This document shows positions 34,978 through 43,353 of a stretch of 46,934 bases of DNA, piece after piece. The DNA is taken from positions 1 through 46,934 of the forward strand of contig CAKZLH010000005.1 of the NCBI GenBank assembly GCA_937125285.1. The letters run 5' to 3'. The notes below the pieces were generated by a model. It worked only from the letters and a program-made list of their open reading frames with translations. It was not told the origin of the DNA and searched no databases. The position numbers and the translations under genes were made by a program. How positions within the stretch are numbered: the stretch's first letter is position 1; every line of letters begins with the position of its first letter. Source of the DNA: an uncultured Balneolaceae bacterium (GTDB lineage: Bacteria; Bacteroidota; Rhodothermia; Balneolales; Balneolaceae).

Positions 34978-37437
34978 TTAAAAATCAGTGCTGCAATACT
35001 CCATCCAACCCGACCCAATAGGGGATCCCGGGGGCACATTAAGTGCGCCTGATGCCTCAAAAGTACTTGGGTTGTGAAGATATTGTTCGATCATAAAAGC
35101 CCCCTGACCGGCCATAGGTCTCATAAAGCCTTCCATAATGGTTTTTAAAGAATTCAATTTGTCTAAAACAATGGCCTTGGTAAGCGGGCTAGAACGGTCC
35201 GATGCGTGAAGCGCTAATAAGTGGCGAACTACTTCGTAATTAACCACTTCTTGAATAGCCCCCTCATAACCCCTTTCCTCTTCTTTACCCCAAGTTACCG
35301 TAAGTAATGCGTCTATGGTTTCCTCAAGACTTAAATTATTGTCCCTCGCTCCATACTCAACCAATCGGTTTGCCCGCTCAGAATTCAAGAGCAACCCTAA
35401 GGTCATATTAGCCGACGATTGAGCAATACTTAGGGCGTCTAAGGATGGGCCCGTTCTTCCACTGAATAATTCTCGGGTTGAAGGTAAGCCTGCTGGGCGC
35501 GGGGGTATGATATCCAAAAGACTTTCTGGCAGAGCAAGAACCTCTGGCTCCAAAGTCTTAAGCACCGCTTGTAAAGCCGCACGTTGTGCAGAAGCTCGCA
35601 CGATGCGAGGATTGCGCTGATTGTCACCTTTAAGTTTGTAACTGTATTCCATACCCCCAATCATTTTAACCGTGCCCTCTACCTGATATCTATGAAAGAA
35701 GTAAATGGGCACCAATACGTCTTCCAAATAGGTTAGGGCTCGGCCATTAGGAATATTAGCCAAGCCAAATTGAGATAATGCAATCTCTCGAACTTCAAGG
35801 ATATGATCGAGCTGCTGAACTGGATTTTGACCATAATCCCAAAGGTGTGCCGTGGGATGTGAACCACTTTGTGGTCGAGCATCATTATCGGATATATAGT
35901 CCAGGCCATCTCTTCGAACCTGTTCTAATATAGCGTTAAGGGCGGCCGCTTCATCCGTACCATCTGGAAAATCCTGATAACCATAGGCAATGGTTGCTTT
36001 ATCCCATTCTCCAATACCCACGTCATAGGCGTCATCCAAATTCAGTGCTCCCTCGACAATGTCTACTTTCGGGTGGGGATAATCCATCACCGACGCTCGA
36101 TTGTTCACACTAGAGGCAAAATTATGATAAATCCCTAAGGTATGACCTACCTCATGGGCGGATAATTGTCGAATTCGGGCTAAAGCCATCTCCATCATGG
36201 GTGAATTGGATAGTTCGTCCATTTCCTGCATCGACTCTTCACTAAAGGGCGCCAGAAGCCCTGTTGCAATCATAAAATCCTGACGAACGCGAAGCGATCC
36301 TAGCAATACGTTTCCTTTGATAATTTCGCCCGTACGAGGATCCACTACAGAGCCGCCATACGACCATCCTCGAGTAGAACGGTGCACCCAGTTAATCACA
36401 TTATACCTGATATCTAATGGGTGCGCATCATCAGGTAATACCTTTACCTGAAAGGCATCTTTATAACCCGCCGCTTCAAAAGCCTGATTCCACCAACGAG
36501 CCCCATCTAAGAGCGCCGAACGTACGGGCTCGGGTGTTCCATTATCCAAATAATACACGATTGGCTCAACGGCCTCACTTATTTCGGCAGTAGGGTCTTT
36601 CTTTTCTAGACGATGGCGATTGATGAAGCGAACCGCCATGTCCTCTTCTATGGGCGCCGCATAATCCATAAAAGTCGTTGGATAGTAACCTGCTCGTGGG
36701 TCATAAGCACGTGGAGTGTAATTATCGTCTGGCAAGGCCACAAATGAATGATGCTGCCGAACGGTTATGGCCGAGGGGTCAGGCACTACGGAGCGAACTT
36801 CACGCCCAGGGTTGCTCCCTGTAAACGTAAGTAGGGTTTCAAATTCTGAGTTCAGGGGAAAGTTGAAGGTTCCCTCGGCATACAGGCTAGACCGCGATTT
36901 ATCCAAACTATAATTACCTTCACGCATACCTCTCAATCGGTCTGTAACTCCGTGAGCATCTCGCATCAGGAAAGGAGTTAGGTCTATGAGATAGGCGCCG
37001 TTCTCTTCCGCTTCAACCGGAAAACCAAAAAGAACCGATGAGGCGAAGGCTTCACGAACCGATTTCTTCTCTAGCTCATTCTCTGAGCGGGCAATATAGC
37101 GCAAGTTAGGCTGAATAAGCATGAGCTTAGCACCTCTTTTCTCAAAATACACCACTCGCTCACCGCCTTGTTGGCTTCGATCGAGCCCAATATCATTCGA
37201 TCCCACACCAGCGGCCAAATAGTTGGCATATAAAAACTCCTGACCCAAGGTCTCTACTTTCAACCAAATCTTGTCCTGACTTTGGTCGTAGTAATAATCA
37301 AAAAAACCTTCGGTAGCGGGGGTATCGCCCACTTTCTCTTGTATACTTTGCGCCGATAGCACCAGGGGGTATCCGGCTAAAAGTACGATGGCCAAAAGCA
37401 ACCTTCGGGTAGAATTAAACAACTTCTGTGATATCAT
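34978..37437 (-). CDS. Exported zinc-dependent metalloprotease (DUF5117/DUF4953-type)
   Basis: 819 residues with a signal peptide (RRLLLAIVLLAGYPLVLSAQ). The metzincin-type motif HEVGHTLGIYH spans residues 428-438 (H428, E429, H432, H438), followed by the MDYPHP turn. The N-terminal region starts with the FFDYYYDQSQDKIWLKV block seen in this Bacteroidota family, and the C-terminal third is mostly helical. A secreted or periplasmic protease is likely; natural substrates are unknown. No C-terminal sorting domain was seen. It lies in the same direction as, and 57 bases from, the AGCS transporter gene; coupling peptide degradation to amino-acid uptake is an attractive but unproven reading. Confidence 0.9.
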   Translation of the reverse strand: MISQKLFNSTRRLLLAIVLLAGYPLVLSAQSIQEKVGDTPATEGFFDYYYDQSQDKIWLKVETLGQEFLYANYLAAGVGSNDIGLDRSQQGGERVVYFEKRGAKLMLIQPNLRYIARSENELEKKSVREAFASSVLFGFPVEAEENGAYLIDLTPFLMRDAHGVTDRLRGMREGNYSLDKSRSSLYAEGTFNFPLNSEFETLLTFTGSNPGREVRSVVPDPSAITVRQHHSFVALPDDNYTPRAYDPRAGYYPTTFMDYAAPIEEDMAVRFINRHRLEKKDPTAEISEAVEPIVYYLDNGTPEPVRSALLDGARWWNQAFEAAGYKDAFQVKVLPDDAHPLDIRYNVINWVHRSTRGWSYGGSVVDPRTGEIIKGNVLLGSLRVRQDFMIATGLLAPFSEESMQEMDELSNSPMMEMALARIRQLSAHEVGHTLGIYHNFASSVNNRASVMDYPHPKVDIVEGALNLDDAYDVGIGEWDKATIAYGYQDFPDGTDEAAALNAILEQVRRDGLDYISDNDARPQSGSHPTAHLWDYGQNPVQQLDHILEVREIALSQFGLANIPNGRALTYLEDVLVPIYFFHRYQVEGTVKMIGGMEYSYKLKGDNQRNPRIVRASAQRAALQAVLKTLEPEVLALPESLLDIIPPRPAGLPSTRELFSGRTGPSLDALSIAQSSANMTLGLLLNSERANRLVEYGARDNNLSLEETIDALLTVTWGKEEERGYEGAIQEVVNYEVVRHLLALHASDRSSPLTKAIVLDKLNSLKTIMEGFMRPMAGQGAFMIEQYLHNPSTFEASGALNVPPGSPIGSGWMEYCSTDF

Positions 37438-37494
37438 AATGCAATTAAACTTTTTAGAGTTAAAACGTTGTGATAATAGGGGTGCCTATTCGGG

Positions 37495-38826
37495 TTAAGC
37501 CCCTTCTTGTTTCATCCGGTTAAAATAATCTTTTGCGGCTTCCATAACCTTTGGCGATAACAAGATAGCCGCAGTCATAGTTGGAATAGCCATTAATGCG
37601 AACATCCCATCGGTAAAGTTCAAAACGGCCTCAATGGTTGCAACTGCTCCAAAAATGATGGCCGCCGCGTAAAAATAATTGAAATACTTTTGTCGGTGGG
37701 CACCCGCTAAAAATCCTAGACACTTCGTGCTGTAATAGGAGTACGTGAACAGCGAACTAAAGGCAAATATGAGCACGCAAACCATTAAGACATACACTCC
37801 AATCGGCCCCATCGCTTCTTGAAATGCCGATGCCGTTAAACTGATTCCATTGGCATCGCCCGAATTCCAAACTCCCGTTACTAATATGGCTAGGGCGGTC
37901 ATGGTACACACTATGATGGTGTCTATAAAAGGACCCATCATGGCTACCAATCCCTCACGTACGGGCTCTTTTGTTTTAGCCGCGCCGTGGGCTAAAGTTG
38001 CGGTACCTATACCGGCTTCATTTGAAAAAGCAGCGCGTCGAACACCGGTGATAATAAGAGCACCTACCGCTCCACCCATTACTGAGTTTGCGGTAAAGGC
38101 ATCCCTCACGATAAGAGCTAGGTAGGAGCCTAATACATCAACATGAACCGCTAATATGTATAGAACGCTACTCACGTATATAATCACCATGGCGGGCACC
38201 ATTTTTGAAGCCACCTTACCAATTCGCTTAATGCCCCCAAAAATGACCAGAGATACCACGGCCAAAATGATGAGGCCGCTAATAAGATCAGTGCCAAAAT
38301 GATTATTAGGGTCCACAATACCATTGGGTATTAACAGGAAATCCCTGACGATTTGCGTTACCTGATTCGCTTGAAAAATTGGAAGAGGGCCAAATAAGCC
38401 AGCAACAGCGAAAAGTACCGCTAATGGCTTCCATTTTTTACCAAGCCCTTCGGTAATGATATACATCGTGCCTCCTTGTAAGTGGCCCTCTGAGTCATAT
38501 CCCCTGTACATAACGGAGAGCGTACATGTAAAGAACTTAGTAGCCATTCCAACAATAGCACTCACCCACATCCAAAAAACGGCCCCTGGTCCCCCCATGG
38601 CAATGGCAACCGCAACCCCGCTGATATTCCCCATACCTACGGTGGCCGCCAATGCACTTGCTAGCGCCTCAAAGTGACTAATATCACCCGGATCGTCGGG
38701 GTCATCGTATTTACCCCTTAACACATCAATGGCGTGAAAAAAATAACGATAGGGCACAAAACGAGAAAAAAGTAAAAAATATAATCCTCCGCCCACCAAA
38801 AGAACGACCAACGGAGTGCCCCACAT
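37495..38826 (-). CDS. Alanine/glycine:cation symporter (AGCS) family protein, true start probably upstream of the first ATG
   Basis: Secondary transporter for alanine, glycine or a similar amino acid driven by Na+ or H+. It has about ten to eleven hydrophobic segments and the family blocks FEALASALAATVGMGNISGVA, GPGAVFWMWVSAIVGMATKF and RRAAFSNEAGIGTATLAHGA. The first ATG (38826) begins at MWGTPLVVLL, which is normally an internal position. The frame stays open upstream to a stop at 38884-38886, and the codons there read STLETIDSILAGFSSF, like a normal AGCS N-terminus. No ATG, GTG or TTG occurs there; CTG at 38868 or ATT at 38850 are possible starts. Substrate is not predictable. Confidence 0.93.
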   Translation of the reverse strand: MWGTPLVVLLVGGGLYFLLFSRFVPYRYFFHAIDVLRGKYDDPDDPGDISHFEALASALAATVGMGNISGVAVAIAMGGPGAVFWMWVSAIVGMATKFFTCTLSVMYRGYDSEGHLQGGTMYIITEGLGKKWKPLAVLFAVAGLFGPLPIFQANQVTQIVRDFLLIPNGIVDPNNHFGTDLISGLIILAVVSLVIFGGIKRIGKVASKMVPAMVIIYVSSVLYILAVHVDVLGSYLALIVRDAFTANSVMGGAVGALIITGVRRAAFSNEAGIGTATLAHGAAKTKEPVREGLVAMMGPFIDTIIVCTMTALAILVTGVWNSGDANGISLTASAFQEAMGPIGVYVLMVCVLIFAFSSLFTYSYYSTKCLGFLAGAHRQKYFNYFYAAAIIFGAVATIEAVLNFTDGMFALMAIPTMTAAILLSPKVMEAAKDYFNRMKQEGA

Positions 38827-39021
38827 AAATGATGAAAAACCGGCTAAAATGCTATCTATCGTTTCCAGAGTACTGAGATTTAATTAACAATTAAGGGTTT
38901 AAACTCGTTTAAAAGAGCAGAAAATACAAGTCTATTTCACGGGAAAGTCTCATCTTAACAAATTATTGCGACCGGTGCTTTCGAGGGATCCATTTATGGG
39001 AATTGATTGGTCGCTCGTTTG

Positions 39022-39696
39022 TTAAACCCAACCAAAAAACCGGCCAAGTCCATTGATCACAAACTGCACTCCAATAGCTAGGGCAATAAATCCCATCATC
39101 CGGGTAATCACGGTCATACCCGACTTGCCGATCACTTTATTCAACCAGGGAGCTACACGCAGAATACCAAAGACTGCAAATGCTGTTAATAGAACCGCAA
39201 CACCATGTATGGTGTAGTCTAAGAACCCTTCTGCTTGAGAACCAAAGCCGATAACCACGGCAATACTCCCTGGCCCGGATAGCAGGGGCATGGCAAGGGG
39301 GCTAAACGAGACATCTTCTTTTTCCATGGCGGCTACCTGATCTTCCTTGGAAAGTTTTCTCCCGCCGGTCTCTGGGTTCATCATAGAAAAGCCTGCTTTC
39401 ATAATAACCATACCTCCGGCAATTCGAATACCGGGCATACTAATTCCAAAGAACTGCAAGATAAAAGTACCCGCGAGCAAAAAAGTGATGAGCACGAAAA
39501 ACATATAGGTCGTCGCTTTACGCGCGGTTGCCTGCCGGTCTTGTTCGGAATCTTCCTTGGTTAGAGCCATGAATACAGGCATCGCTGTGATTGGATTAAC
39601 CACCGAAAATAATGAGGTAAAGCTCGCCAATAATAATGCGCCAATTCCCATGAACTGCGTTGAAAATGAAGTAATTCCTTCCCAGATTGTTTCCAT
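39022..39696 (-). CDS. MarC family integral membrane protein
   Basis: 224-residue membrane protein of the MarC/UPF0056 family with about six hydrophobic segments. Hallmarks are SLFSVVNPITAMPVFMALT near the N-terminus and the repeat-like SFSPLAMPLLSGPGSIAVVI in the middle; LGRFFGWV ends it. The function is unknown; an early link to multiple antibiotic resistance in E. coli was not upheld, to my knowledge. ATG at 39696 is chosen over 39729 because a TATCTTTG box ends three bases before it, and the longer form would place the promoter inside the gene. It is divergent from the GAF-domain gene. Confidence 0.92.
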   Translation of the reverse strand: METIWEGITSFSTQFMGIGALLLASFTSLFSVVNPITAMPVFMALTKEDSEQDRQATARKATTYMFFVLITFLLAGTFILQFFGISMPGIRIAGGMVIMKAGFSMMNPETGGRKLSKEDQVAAMEKEDVSFSPLAMPLLSGPGSIAVVIGFGSQAEGFLDYTIHGVAVLLTAFAVFGILRVAPWLNKVIGKSGMTVITRMMGFIALAIGVQFVINGLGRFFGWV

Positions 39697-39699
39697 TCT

Positions 39700-39707
39700 C
39701 AAAGATA
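39700..39707 (-). promoter_or_regulatory. Candidate -7 box TATCTTTG, three bases before the marC-family start
   Basis: Exact TAnnTTTG on the minus strand, followed by AGA and the ATG at 39696. The plus-strand AAAGATACGGA is shared over 11 bases with the region before cca. No -33 element was seen at standard spacing. Confidence 0.5.
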
Positions 39708-39837
39708 CGGACTCTTTTAGGAATATCATTGATTATGAAAAAAAATCTGTAGAAAGTTTTAGTCGCAAATGCGCGCCAACAAGATAGTTCGTATTTTGTT
39801 TACGCTCATTATCCTGAACTTTTTTCGCCCCTATACT

Positions 39838-40341
39838 ATGTCTAACTCAACACATTCGAACGTGCCTCTTTCCCCTGATCTTGAATCGGCAGTTCAGGAA
39901 CACCTTGAGCATGTAAAATCTATCATTTCGAAGGGACCTGCATTGCATGATACTATGCACGAGATTTGCAGCTATCTCCACGCACAGATTTCTCATTTTG
40001 ATTGGGTGGGTTTTTATTTAGATGACCCAGAAAAAAAGGGGTATCTAAAACTTGGTCCCTATATAGGCGCACCTACCGATCATACTTCTATCCCGTATGG
40101 TAAAGGAATTTGTGGGCAGGTTGCCGTATCTTTGGAAACCTTTATTTCTCAAGATGTACATGCCGAGGATAATTATATCGCCTGTAGTTTAGAGGTTCAA
40201 TCCGAGATTGTCGTGCCCATACTTAAAGAGGGGCGTTTTGTAGCTCAAATTGATATTGATTCTAACACTAGGTCTGGAATAACTCCCGCGGATCAAAAAC
40301 TTTTAGAGGGTATTTGCGCTCTGCTTTCTCCCCTCTTCTAA
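39838..40341 (+). CDS. GAF-domain protein related to free methionine-(R)-sulfoxide reductase
   Basis: 167 residues covering one GAF domain. IPYGKGICGQVAV and EDNYIACSLEVQSEIVVPI match the core of fRMsr (MsrC), which reduces free methionine-R-sulfoxide. The Cys of GICG and that of IACS are present. The third Cys, ten residues before the GICG Cys in E. coli, is replaced by His (TDHTSIPYG). Activity may therefore rely on the remaining Cys pair, or the protein may be a sensor. ATG at 39838 is used; a longer frame from 39769 would add a hydrophobic head not found in the family. It stands alone, divergent from marC. Confidence 0.85.
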   Translation: MSNSTHSNVPLSPDLESAVQEHLEHVKSIISKGPALHDTMHEICSYLHAQISHFDWVGFYLDDPEKKGYLKLGPYIGAPTDHTSIPYGKGICGQVAVSLETFISQDVHAEDNYIACSLEVQSEIVVPILKEGRFVAQIDIDSNTRSGITPADQKLLEGICALLSPLF

Positions 40342-40420
40342 CTTACTGCCTGCCGTCTTTAACGGGGCATTTAAAGTTCAGTGGCGCTAATACTTCACCA
40401 CTACATTAAACTAAAGTTCT

Positions 40421-41434
40421 TTAATAGGGGCATTGAGGGCCACTAATTAGGCGGATTTCATTGATTTCATCCGGATCGAATGCGCGTGTATAGACTTGGT
40501 CAAACCACTCGGTATACCATTCATCCCGTACCTGACCTCTGGCTTCTATGTAAAAATATTGTTCCTGGGCATCCTCTATTACAACTGGATAAGCGCTGGT
40601 GACTACTAAATCTTCAAGGTTTCCATTGAAGTACCACGTTTCGCTTTCGTCACACAACACAAACTCTGGGCCGGCTACTCCTTTCATGTAGCCACGATAT
40701 ACATTGAAATTATCTCGCTGAAACGTAGCATCTCTCAGCAATCGCATTTGAGAGACCATCGACAAAACCGCATTAGGTACCCGTGAGGCTGCATAGGTGT
40801 CGGGGCTCATATACTCATAACGTCTATAGTATTGAGAAACTCTAGCCTCAATATGAATGTACCAACGGTCTTCAAAAGATACGGTGTCCCTTACAAGTGA
40901 GTCAGCGGGTTCTAATGTCCAAATTCCCTGTTCATCAAACTGCTCGAAGAGCCCATCCCAATCGGGTTCTTCAAACCATTCTGGGATGCAATATTCATAA
41001 TTACGTGTCTCATAAAACTCTTCGCACTCTCCTTCAATAAACCAACGAACATTGCGTTGGGGAGCCCGAACATCTACGCTTGGATTCTTTTCCCAAAACA
41101 ATAAATAGGTGGCGTCTAATTCTTTTGCTTTATGAATTCTGAGTCCATGATATGGGCGAATTGGAGAGCTTAGGGCAAGGCGAAATTCTTCTTCATCCTC
41201 CTCAAATGTACCCTCACTAATGAGTCCCCAGCCAAGTGAGTCGGCAATTTCTTCTGGAATGGCCCGAGGTGCCGGCAATATATAGCTAGGGAGTACCACA
41301 TGATCTACTTTCGACATCTTATGAGCGCTCCCACAACCGGAGTACATCAACAGAATCACCCATACGAATACTCCATAGGCTATGGCTAATGTGGGGTTTT
41401 TATGGGTTTTTATGAGCTTTTCAGGTTGATTCAT
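40421..41434 (-). CDS. Predicted lipoprotein of unknown function, acidic and rich in aromatic residues
   Basis: 337 residues from ATG 41434; a longer frame would overlap the upstream gene. A hydrophobic stretch (LAIAYGVFVWVILLMYS) and lipobox MYSGC point to lipidation near residue 34. The mature protein is acidic with many Trp, Tyr and Phe residues (EFYETRNYEYCIPEWFEEPDW, abbreviated here to its flavour) and contains a few Cys residues. The central part, from PRAIPEEIADSLGWG through LLFWEKN, has no recognised enzymatic motif. I do not recognise the family. It is the third gene of a run after lgt and the isomerase-like gene, 22 bases from the latter, so it is presumably a client of Lgt. Confidence 0.65.
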   Translation of the reverse strand: MNQPEKLIKTHKNPTLAIAYGVFVWVILLMYSGCGSAHKMSKVDHVVLPSYILPAPRAIPEEIADSLGWGLISEGTFEEDEEEFRLALSSPIRPYHGLRIHKAKELDATYLLFWEKNPSVDVRAPQRNVRWFIEGECEEFYETRNYEYCIPEWFEEPDWDGLFEQFDEQGIWTLEPADSLVRDTVSFEDRWYIHIEARVSQYYRRYEYMSPDTYAASRVPNAVLSMVSQMRLLRDATFQRDNFNVYRGYMKGVAGPEFVLCDESETWYFNGNLEDLVVTSAYPVVIEDAQEQYFYIEARGQVRDEWYTEWFDQVYTRAFDPDEINEIRLISGPQCPY

Positions 41435-41456
41435 GTGTAGCAGGGTTCTTGTCACT

Positions 41457-42362
41457 TTATACGGTGCATCGTTGAATGGCGTCTGCCAATGATATAAACG
41501 GGTCTTCTGCCTTTGCAATAAACTCTTGACCTACAAATCCTGTATATCCCGTTTCATTAATCGCCCTCATGATTGCGGGGTAATTTAATTCTTGGGTATC
41601 GTCAATTTCATTCCGGCCAGGAACTCCTGCCGTATGATAATGCGCAATGTAAGGATGATACTTTTGAATGGTTGCAATGACATCTCCCTCCATTACCTGC
41701 ATATGATAAATATCATAGAGGAGTTTGAAATGATCTGAACCTATTTTTTCGCAGAGCTCAACACCCCATGGTGTGTGGTCGCATTGATAGTCCGGATGGC
41801 TAACTTTTGAATTTAAAAGCTCCATTACAATAGTGAGACCGTATTCCTGGGCCATCTTAACGACTGGATCTAAACCAATGGCGCAATTTTCGAGACCCTG
41901 CTCATCGCTTAAGCCCTTTCGGTTTCCCGAGAAACAGATAATATTTTGCACACCCAAATCTGCAATGATTGGAATTAAAGCTCGATACTCGGATTGTAAC
42001 TTTTCATGTATGCTTGGATCGTTAAACCCATCGGTTAGGCTCAACGGCACGCTGTTCGCCATAGCGCAGCTTAATCCCTGTTGTTGAACAAACGAAATAT
42101 CCTCTGGATCTAATAACTCTATGGAATCTATGCCCAGCTGCTTGGCTTTCTCGCAAAGCACCTCTAATGGTGTGGCCGAAAATGTCCAACGACAAACCGA
42201 GTGTTTAAATCCCTGCGCACTGGATTGACGGGTGGCACCGTCTGCTGCCGATGATAATGTAGCTCGTTCTTGCGAGGAATGGGGGTTGGTAGCCATTACA
42301 CCTCCAACTTTGGCCCCAATAGCAGACGCTAAAATACCTTTTATGGCATCTTTTCTATTCAT
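41457..42362 (-). CDS. Hydroxypyruvate isomerase-like TIM-barrel protein
   Basis: 301 residues. From about residue 52 (FKHSVCRWTF) it matches the xylose-isomerase-like/AP-endonuclease-2 superfamily, closest in pattern to hydroxypyruvate isomerase: IVMELLNSK (metal or catalytic Glu), HFKLLYDIYHMQVMEGD (Asp-x-x-His), YIAHYHTAGVPGRNEID and FVGQEFIA (second Glu). The first 22 residues (MNRKDAIKGILASAIGA) look like a twin-arginine export signal in which the second Arg is Lys, so export is uncertain. The start overlaps the lgt stop as ATGA. The substrate is a small hydroxy- or keto-sugar by analogy; not proven. Confidence 0.85.
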   Translation of the reverse strand: MNRKDAIKGILASAIGAKVGGVMATNPHSSQERATLSSAADGATRQSSAQGFKHSVCRWTFSATPLEVLCEKAKQLGIDSIELLDPEDISFVQQQGLSCAMANSVPLSLTDGFNDPSIHEKLQSEYRALIPIIADLGVQNIICFSGNRKGLSDEQGLENCAIGLDPVVKMAQEYGLTIVMELLNSKVSHPDYQCDHTPWGVELCEKIGSDHFKLLYDIYHMQVMEGDVIATIQKYHPYIAHYHTAGVPGRNEIDDTQELNYPAIMRAINETGYTGFVGQEFIAKAEDPFISLADAIQRCTV

Positions 42363-43222
42363 ACCGCTTTTTGTTTTTGTTCATACTTCCACCACAATAT
42401 ACTCGCTATTATTACATAGGCAAGCAAACTAAGCTGCAAATTGGTCATATTGGCAAATGCCACAAATTCCCGGTCGCCCCTCATAAATTCCATCATAAAT
42501 CGAAGGAGGGCATACCCCCCGGTGTGGATATAGAAGATAATAGGCGAGTTTTTTTGGTTAGACCAAACCTTTTTAAACACCAAAACCACCACAGCAAGAA
42601 GAACAAAATCCCCAAACATTTCATAAAGCTGAGTGGGGTGAAGTGCTGCACTCATAGTTGAGTTAGCATCTACGAGCCCTTGCTCAAATGACCATCTCCA
42701 AGCGGATGAGGATAGCTCAAATTCTTTTTCAAACGATGGGATCCATGTGCCATAACGAGGAAAACTCATTCCAAAAATACTATCCGTTGCCGTACCATAA
42801 GCGTCACCATTTAGAAAACAGCCTATTCTACCCACCGCTTGACCAATCAAAATACCCGGAGACAACAAGGAGAAATATTCGAAATAGTTAAGTTTTTTTC
42901 GCTTTGTGAAAAAGTAACCTCCAAGCATCCCCCCAATTAATCCGCCCGTAATGCTGTTTCCGGCGCCTGTTAAACTGAAAAGAACCGCCGGGTTACTTAG
43001 AAATAAATCCAGATTCCAAAACAAAAAGTGGGAGAGTCTTGCGCCAATGAGCGCGCCAATAATGGCCCATGTTACCAAGCCTTCAAAAAGATCTACCCGG
43101 CCACCATGCGCTTTAACCCATCGATAACAGACATAAACACCTAAGCCAATGGAAATAAGAAAGTATAATCCTTCGTAAAAATATATTTGATTGAAACCGA
43201 GATCTAAATGGATTGGGAACAT
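42359..43222 (-). CDS. lgt: Phosphatidylglycerol--prolipoprotein diacylglyceryl transferase
   Basis: Inner-membrane enzyme that attaches diacylglycerol to the lipobox Cys of prolipoproteins. Of 287 residues, about seven membrane segments are visible. The Lgt signature appears as GQAVGRIGCFLNGDAYG, the Cys/Asp variant of the Gly-Arg-x-Gly-Asn-x-x-Asn-x-Glu pattern. HPTQLYEMFGD and LRFMMEFMRGDRE are the other conserved blocks. GNSITGGLIGGMLGGYF matches the first loop. The start ATG at 43222 places IYFYEGLYFLIS in the expected head. The downstream isomerase-like gene overlaps by four bases. Two or more lipoproteins in this window (DUF4270 and 40421-41434) would be substrates. Confidence 0.94.
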   Translation of the reverse strand: MFPIHLDLGFNQIYFYEGLYFLISIGLGVYVCYRWVKAHGGRVDLFEGLVTWAIIGALIGARLSHFLFWNLDLFLSNPAVLFSLTGAGNSITGGLIGGMLGGYFFTKRKKLNYFEYFSLLSPGILIGQAVGRIGCFLNGDAYGTATDSIFGMSFPRYGTWIPSFEKEFELSSSAWRWSFEQGLVDANSTMSAALHPTQLYEMFGDFVLLAVVVLVFKKVWSNQKNSPIIFYIHTGGYALLRFMMEFMRGDREFVAFANMTNLQLSLLAYVIIASILWWKYEQKQKAV

Positions 43223-43353
43223 AGGTGAGGAAGTATCTGAATAATTCGTTTAGAGAATAATAAATAAAGCTGTGCTTTTTTGGAATTTGGTTTTGTTTAA
43301 GAATCGACCTTTCAAACGCTGGTACTAAGTTGACTAAACCGTCTTCTACAAGG

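Noticed and set aside
38968..39014. GCGACC...GGTCGC inverted repeat downstream of the marC-family gene as a terminator
   Set aside because: The six-base arms are separated by 35 bases and not followed by a clean T-run on the relevant strand.
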